Source: Thermofilum sp. (GTDB lineage Archaea; Thermoproteota; Thermoprotei; Thermofilales; Thermofilaceae). Taken from it: 8,282 nt of DNA. Position numbers and translations under genes: made by a program. Within the stretch, counting starts at the first letter, position 1. Each line of letters begins with the position of its first letter. This document shows, piece after piece, positions 5,978 through 8,282 of the stretch. The notes under the pieces are model-generated. The model saw nothing but the letters and a program-made list of their open reading frames with translations. It had not been told where the DNA came from and ran no database searches. Location of the stretch: positions 1 to 8,282 of the forward strand of contig JAJHRM010000110.1 of assembly GCA_020832965.1 (NCBI GenBank), read 5' to 3'.

Positions 5978-7003
5978 CTACCCGGCAACTAATGTGTAAA
6001 CCTCAAGGTACTGCCTGTACACGACGGGCCACGAGTACCTCTCCTTCACCACCCTCGCGGCGTTCTCCGCCAGGCGCTTCGCCAAGCCCCTGTCCTCGAG
6101 CAGCAGCGCGATTGCGCGCGCTAGCTGCTCGGAGTCGGGGTCCACGAGCAGCCCCGTCTCCCCGTGCTCGACGAGCTCCGGGTTCCCGCCCACCCTCGTG
6201 GCGACGACCGGCACGCCCATCGCCATCGCCTCCAGCAGCGCCGTGCTCAAGCCCTCGTGCCTCGAGGGCAGGACGAAGACGTCCGAGCCCTTCACGATCC
6301 TCAGCGCCTCGGCGCGCGGGAGGGGGCCGGTGAAGCGGATGCGCGGGTCGCCGCGAGCGAGCTCGCGCAGCTCCCGCTCGAGCGGCCCCCCGCCGACGAC
6401 GACGAGGTTCGCGCCGATGCGCTTGACCGCGTCCACGAGGAGGTCGACGCCCTTCTCCCTCGAAAGCCTCCCGCAGTAGACCACCTGCCTCTCGAAAAAG
6501 CGCGTACCCTCCACCGGCAGGTCCGCCGGGTCGACCGCGTTCGGCACGTGCAACACGTCGAAGCCGAGGCTCCTGTAGCGCTCGGCGGCGCTCCTCGACA
6601 CGGCTGTAACAACGTCGGCCCACTCCAGCGCCTTGCGCTCGGCCCAAGCGCCCAGCCGGCCCACCAAGCCCCCGTGCAGGTAGCCTACCTGCTCCGAGAA
6701 CACCCCGTGCAGGGTCAGCACCCTCCCGCCCCGCGCCGCGCGCATCGCCGGCGCCGACGGCACGTTGTGCGCGTGCACCACGTCGTACCTGCGCCCCAGC
6801 AGCCGCCCGGCCGCGGCTTTGGCGAGCGCCACGAGGGCGAAGCTCGGGTTCATCAAGCCCTTCACGGGGAGGTAGGGCGTGTTCTCGACCGAGACCACGT
6901 CCACCTCGTGCCCGTCGCGCCTCAGCAGCTCCACCAGCTTCCCCACGTGCTGCGCGACACCCCCTAAGCCGCTGGTTCTGGGGGATATCACTAGGACTTT
7001 CAC
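5978..7003 (-). CDS. GT4-family glycosyltransferase (GT-B fold), GC-rich type
   Basis: This complete 341-residue retaining glycosyltransferase has a very regular GT4 layout. It starts with KVLVISPRTSGLGGVAQHVG (2-21), followed by DVVHAHN (74-80), VLTLHGVFSE (95-104), DVVTAVSRS (130-138) and the hinge VPNAVDP (153-159). The donor-site GRLSREKGVDLL (178-189) carries R179 and K184, VVVGGGPLE (201-209) follows, and the E-x7-E pair is E250 and E258 in RHEGLSTALLEAMAMGVPVVAT. GETGLLVDP (281-289) completes the site. There is no membrane helix; such enzymes usually sit loosely on the inner membrane. The start is GTG at 7003, about 26 bases from a TATA box, so the mRNA should be leaderless. G+C is very high (78% in 6361-6420), so it probably represents the resident genome. 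Its high GC also creates long open frames on the other strand that are not genes. Confidence 0.93.
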   Translation of the reverse strand: MKVLVISPRTSGLGGVAQHVGKLVELLRRDGHEVDVVSVENTPYLPVKGLMNPSFALVALAKAAAGRLLGRRYDVVHAHNVPSAPAMRAARGGRVLTLHGVFSEQVGYLHGGLVGRLGAWAERKALEWADVVTAVSRSAAERYRSLGFDVLHVPNAVDPADLPVEGTRFFERQVVYCGRLSREKGVDLLVDAVKRIGANLVVVGGGPLERELRELARGDPRIRFTGPLPRAEALRIVKGSDVFVLPSRHEGLSTALLEAMAMGVPVVATRVGGNPELVEHGETGLLVDPDSEQLARAIALLLEDRGLAKRLAENAARVVKERYSWPVVYRQYLEVYTLVAG

Positions 7004-7025
7004 GCGGTGGCGCGCTCACGGGAGC

Positions 7026-7033
7026 TTTAAAAA
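7026..7033 (-). promoter_or_regulatory. TATA box of the minus-strand GT4 gene
   Basis: The minus strand reads TTTTTAAA, centred about 26 bases before the GTG at 7003, the classic archaeal spacing for a transcript starting at the first codon. The box contains the TAA (7029-7027) that ends the C-terminal frame of the GT2 remnant. The GT4 gene can therefore be expressed independently of the broken gene upstream. Confidence 0.65.
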
Positions 7034-7613
7034 CGCTGTGCTGCAGGCTCCCGAACTCTTAGCTTATTGCCTTGCAACGTGTAGTAAACCATCAGCGTTG
7101 CCAGCGGGACACCTACAAGCAAGCTCGCTACGAACGCCCTCAAAGCACCAGAAAACCCTCTTCGAGGCAGCTGGTAGAAGATGTAAAAGAGGGCGTAAAG
7201 CAGTGGGGGAGGAGGAGGGCGGGCGCGCCGGCCGAGAGGCCGGCGGCGGCTAAAACTCCCAGCGGGACGTACCCTAGGTAGAAAGCGTACCGCGGGTTGC
7301 TTACAAGGTATCTCAGAGTGTTTTTCCATGAAACCTCAAAACCCAACGTAAGCACCTTCGCCCTAGCCTTCTTCCTCAACCCCTTCAGCAGAACTCCGAT
7401 CGGAGCGTACACGTATATGTCGCTCAGGCGGCCCCGCGCCACGTTCACGTCAACGGCTACGACACCCCTGTGCAAACCCACCCTGAAGCCCTCGAGCCTA
7501 GCTCTGGCAGAGAAGTCCGCGTCCTCGCCGAACGTGAGGTCCGGGTCAAACCTCAACCTTTCTAAAACCCGTTTAGAAATCAGAGTGTGCCCCATAGTCA
7601 CGAACGCGCGCGC
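7027..7613 (-). pseudogene. C-terminal part of a broken GT2 glycosyltransferase, with a frameshift
   Basis: The frame is open from 7613 after a TAG; GTG 7601 and ATG 7595 are only nominal starts without a ribosome site. It begins MGHTLISKRVLERLRFDPDL, then TFGEDADFSARARLEGFRV, which is the usual late GT2 block with the ED pair. It lacks the nucleotide-binding start and the DxD metal site. Next come LSDIYVYAPIGVLLKGLRKK and a hydrophobic region starting AFYLGYVPLGVLAAAGLSAG. This frame runs to a stop at 7140 but loses sense after about 7210. Another frame then continues sensibly as LLYALFYIFYQLPRRGFSG, then AFVASLLVGVPLATLMVYY, to TAA at 7027. One extra base in the C5 run (7205-7209) would join the two. 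The original protein was thus a GT2 enzyme with about four C-terminal membrane segments. The sequence is about 62% G+C over 7381-7560. Confidence 0.75.
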
Positions 7614-7839
7614 CTAGGTTCTTTTCAGTCCTGATGATTTTGGTAGGGACTTTATGCATGTGTTTTTCAGCGGCATTCTTGATCTCGTCGAAGCTGCCAT
7701 CTGTGGAATGATTATCCACTATTACAACCTCATAGTTTGGATAATTTAATTCAAACAATGATTCAAGTGATTTAAGAGCTAAGTTCATGAAATGTTTCGA
7801 GTTGTAGTTCAACCATATTAATGTGACCTTGGGGGGCAC
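7573..7839 (-). pseudogene. N-terminal part of a broken GT2 glycosyltransferase
   Basis: An 88-codon frame starts at GTG 7839. It gives the first GT2 segment: KVTLIWLNYNSKHF (4-17), YEVVIVDNHSTDGSFDEI (36-53) and IIRTEKNLG (68-76). After NLG the family normally continues with GFAGGNN or similar and the DxD site. Here the reading turns into ARVRDYGAHSDF and stops at 7573. The true GT2 continuation reappears in another frame from about 7613, minus roughly 80-100 residues expected between the parts. The N-terminal piece is AT-rich (about 36% G+C in 7621-7830) against about 62% in the C-terminal piece. GAGGTG (7847-7842) lies two bases before the GTG, and a TATA box near 7870 suggests it was once expressed, perhaps still as a short inactive peptide. 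Misassembly is the main alternative. Confidence 0.75.
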
Positions 7840-7865
7840 TCCACCTCGGGGCTTGATCTAAGCCG

Positions 7866-7874
7866 CATAAAAAT
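7866..7874 (-). promoter_or_regulatory. Candidate TATA box for the broken GT2 gene
   Basis: The minus strand reads ATTTTTATG, centred near 7870. It predicts a start near 7844, about five bases before the GTG at 7839. It is the only A/T-rich element in this otherwise GC-rich intergenic stretch. Confidence 0.45.
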
Positions 7875-7947
7875 CGCGTGCTCCTCGACAAGCTTCAGAG
7901 GCTGTAGGATCCGGCATCGAGAACCGGCGCTGCTAGAGTTGAGCTTA

Positions 7948-7963
7948 CAGCGGGTTTCCGCTG
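7948..7963. repeat. Small perfect hairpin CAGCGG-GTTT-CCGCTG
   Basis: A six-base-pair GC-rich stem with a four-base loop lies in the intergenic region between the divergent GT2 remnant and the last gene. The 9-mer GCTTACAGC overlaps its left side (7943-7951) and recurs at 8034-8042 just before the last gene's start. No tRNA or box C/D RNA pattern was found around it. Function is unknown. Confidence 0.3.
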
Positions 7964-8013
7964 CTAAACCTCCAGGTAGCTTAACGCTGGACGCGACTAC
8001 TTTGGAGCGCCAC

Positions 8014-8020
8014 GCTTTTA
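8014..8020 (+). promoter_or_regulatory. Weak candidate TATA element for the last gene
   Basis: GCTTTTA lies about 28 bases before the ATG at 8046, a leaderless distance. The match is weak and surrounded by GC-rich sequence. Confidence 0.25.
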
Positions 8021-8045
8021 GCAGCCGTTGCCGGCTTACAGCTTG

Positions 8046-8282
8046 ATGCTGCTCGCGCGCGGCGCTGGGCGCCGGCTCCCTCGGGTGTTGCTAGTTGCGG
8101 TGCTCTTGGTCGCGGCAACGCTTATAGCGGTTGCCGCTCTCTCCGCGGTGGGCCTTCTGGTGAGGCGCGAGGTGGAGGTCGTGAGGCCTAGGCTGATGCT
8201 CGACCGGTACAACGCGTTCGGGGGGTACCGGGGCCTCTGCGGGTTCGAGAAGCGCGGCTTCTTCTACGTGGCCGAGCGCGGC
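8046..8282 (+). CDS. Membrane-anchored protein of unknown function (N-terminal part)
   Basis: A frame opens at ATG 8046 and runs off the right edge after 79 codons. It starts with a basic stretch (LLARGAGRRLPR) and then one strong hydrophobic segment at about residues 13-39 (VLLVAVLLVAATLIAVAALS at its core), ended by RRE. This is a signal anchor or an uncleaved signal with the rest outside the cell; no clear cleavage motif stands out. The visible external part reads RPRLMLDRYNAFGGYRGLCG and then FEKRGFFYVAERG, which I do not recognise. A TTG codon directly precedes the ATG and is a less likely start. G+C is high, as in the resident genes. It is divergent from the broken GT2 gene, so it need not belong to the glycan pathway, though a surface location would fit. 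Confidence 0.65.
   Translation, partial: MLLARGAGRRLPRVLLVAVLLVAATLIAVAALSAVGLLVRREVEVVRPRLMLDRYNAFGGYRGLCGFEKRGFFYVAERG

Noticed and set aside
5965..6967. Long plus-strand frames (5965-6333, 6164-6967) opposite the GT4 gene
   Set aside because: Products are Arg/Pro/Ser/His-rich and typical of antisense frames in about 70% G+C coding DNA.
6003..7019. A 338-codon open frame on the minus strand, in another frame of the GT4 gene
   Set aside because: It is a shadow of the GC-rich GT4 gene: low-complexity Arg/Ala/Gly product with no motifs, while the overlapping frame has a complete GT4 motif set.
7140..7839. Programmed frameshifting to make a full GT2 protein
   Set aside because: At the first joint about 80-100 residues including the metal-binding site are missing, so a frame change alone cannot give a working enzyme.
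7948..8045. Possible tRNA or small RNA gene near the GC-rich hairpin
   Set aside because: There is no T-loop GGTTCGA-like segment, no matching acceptor stem and no box C/D pair; only one short hairpin is seen.

Overview
The window looks archaeal, most likely a GC-rich thermophilic member of the Thermoproteota (Crenarchaeota). A Thermofilum-like genome would fit, but I cannot confirm a genus. Three things point this way. Several genes have A/T-rich TATA boxes about 26 nt before the start codon, which implies leaderless or short-leader transcripts; the clearest is TTTTTAAA before the gene starting at 7003. GTG starts are used, and where genes are packed together GGAGG-type ribosome sites appear. 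Proteins in the GC-rich parts use Arg, Val and Ala heavily. No rRNA, tRNA, CRISPR array, transposase or integrase was found.

The content is a surface-glycan biosynthesis locus. From left to right it holds: (1) the C-terminal end of a possible polysaccharide-deacetylase-like protein (1-212, +); (2) a sugar-phosphate nucleotidyltransferase (357-1031, -), convergent with gene 1 and separated from it by an inverted repeat; (3) an FkbM-type methyltransferase (1207-2193, +), divergent from gene 2; (4) a roughly 0.5 kb gene-poor gap with one doubtful small ORF; (5) an overlapping operon of three glycosyltransferases, GT4-GT2-GT4 (2721-5850, +); (6) a GC-rich GT4 glycosyltransferase on the other strand (5978-7003, -); (7) the remains of a GT2 glycosyltransferase with a C-terminal membrane region (7027-7839, -), broken by an internal deletion with frame change and by a second single-base frameshift; (8) the first 79 codons of a membrane-anchored protein of unknown function (8046-8282, +).

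The most striking property is mosaic base composition. Blocks of about 55-75% G+C alternate with blocks of about 25-38% G+C: roughly 1085-1680, 2215-5955 and 7612-7830 are AT-rich. Two of the switches fall inside genes. In the FkbM gene the first 158 codons are about 30% G+C and the rest about 55%, changing at the SAM-binding motif I. In the GT2 remnant the AT-rich N-terminal part ends right after its NLG motif and meets a GC-rich C-terminal part in another frame. This suggests repeated horizontal exchange and intragenic recombination of glycan genes.

Together the genes would supply an activated sugar (nucleotidyltransferase), add sugars to a lipid-linked or surface glycan (GT4 and GT2 enzymes) and methylate it (FkbM). 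No flippase, polymerase or oligosaccharyltransferase lies inside the window. I see no wholly new system here; the unusual aspect is the mosaic gene structure.
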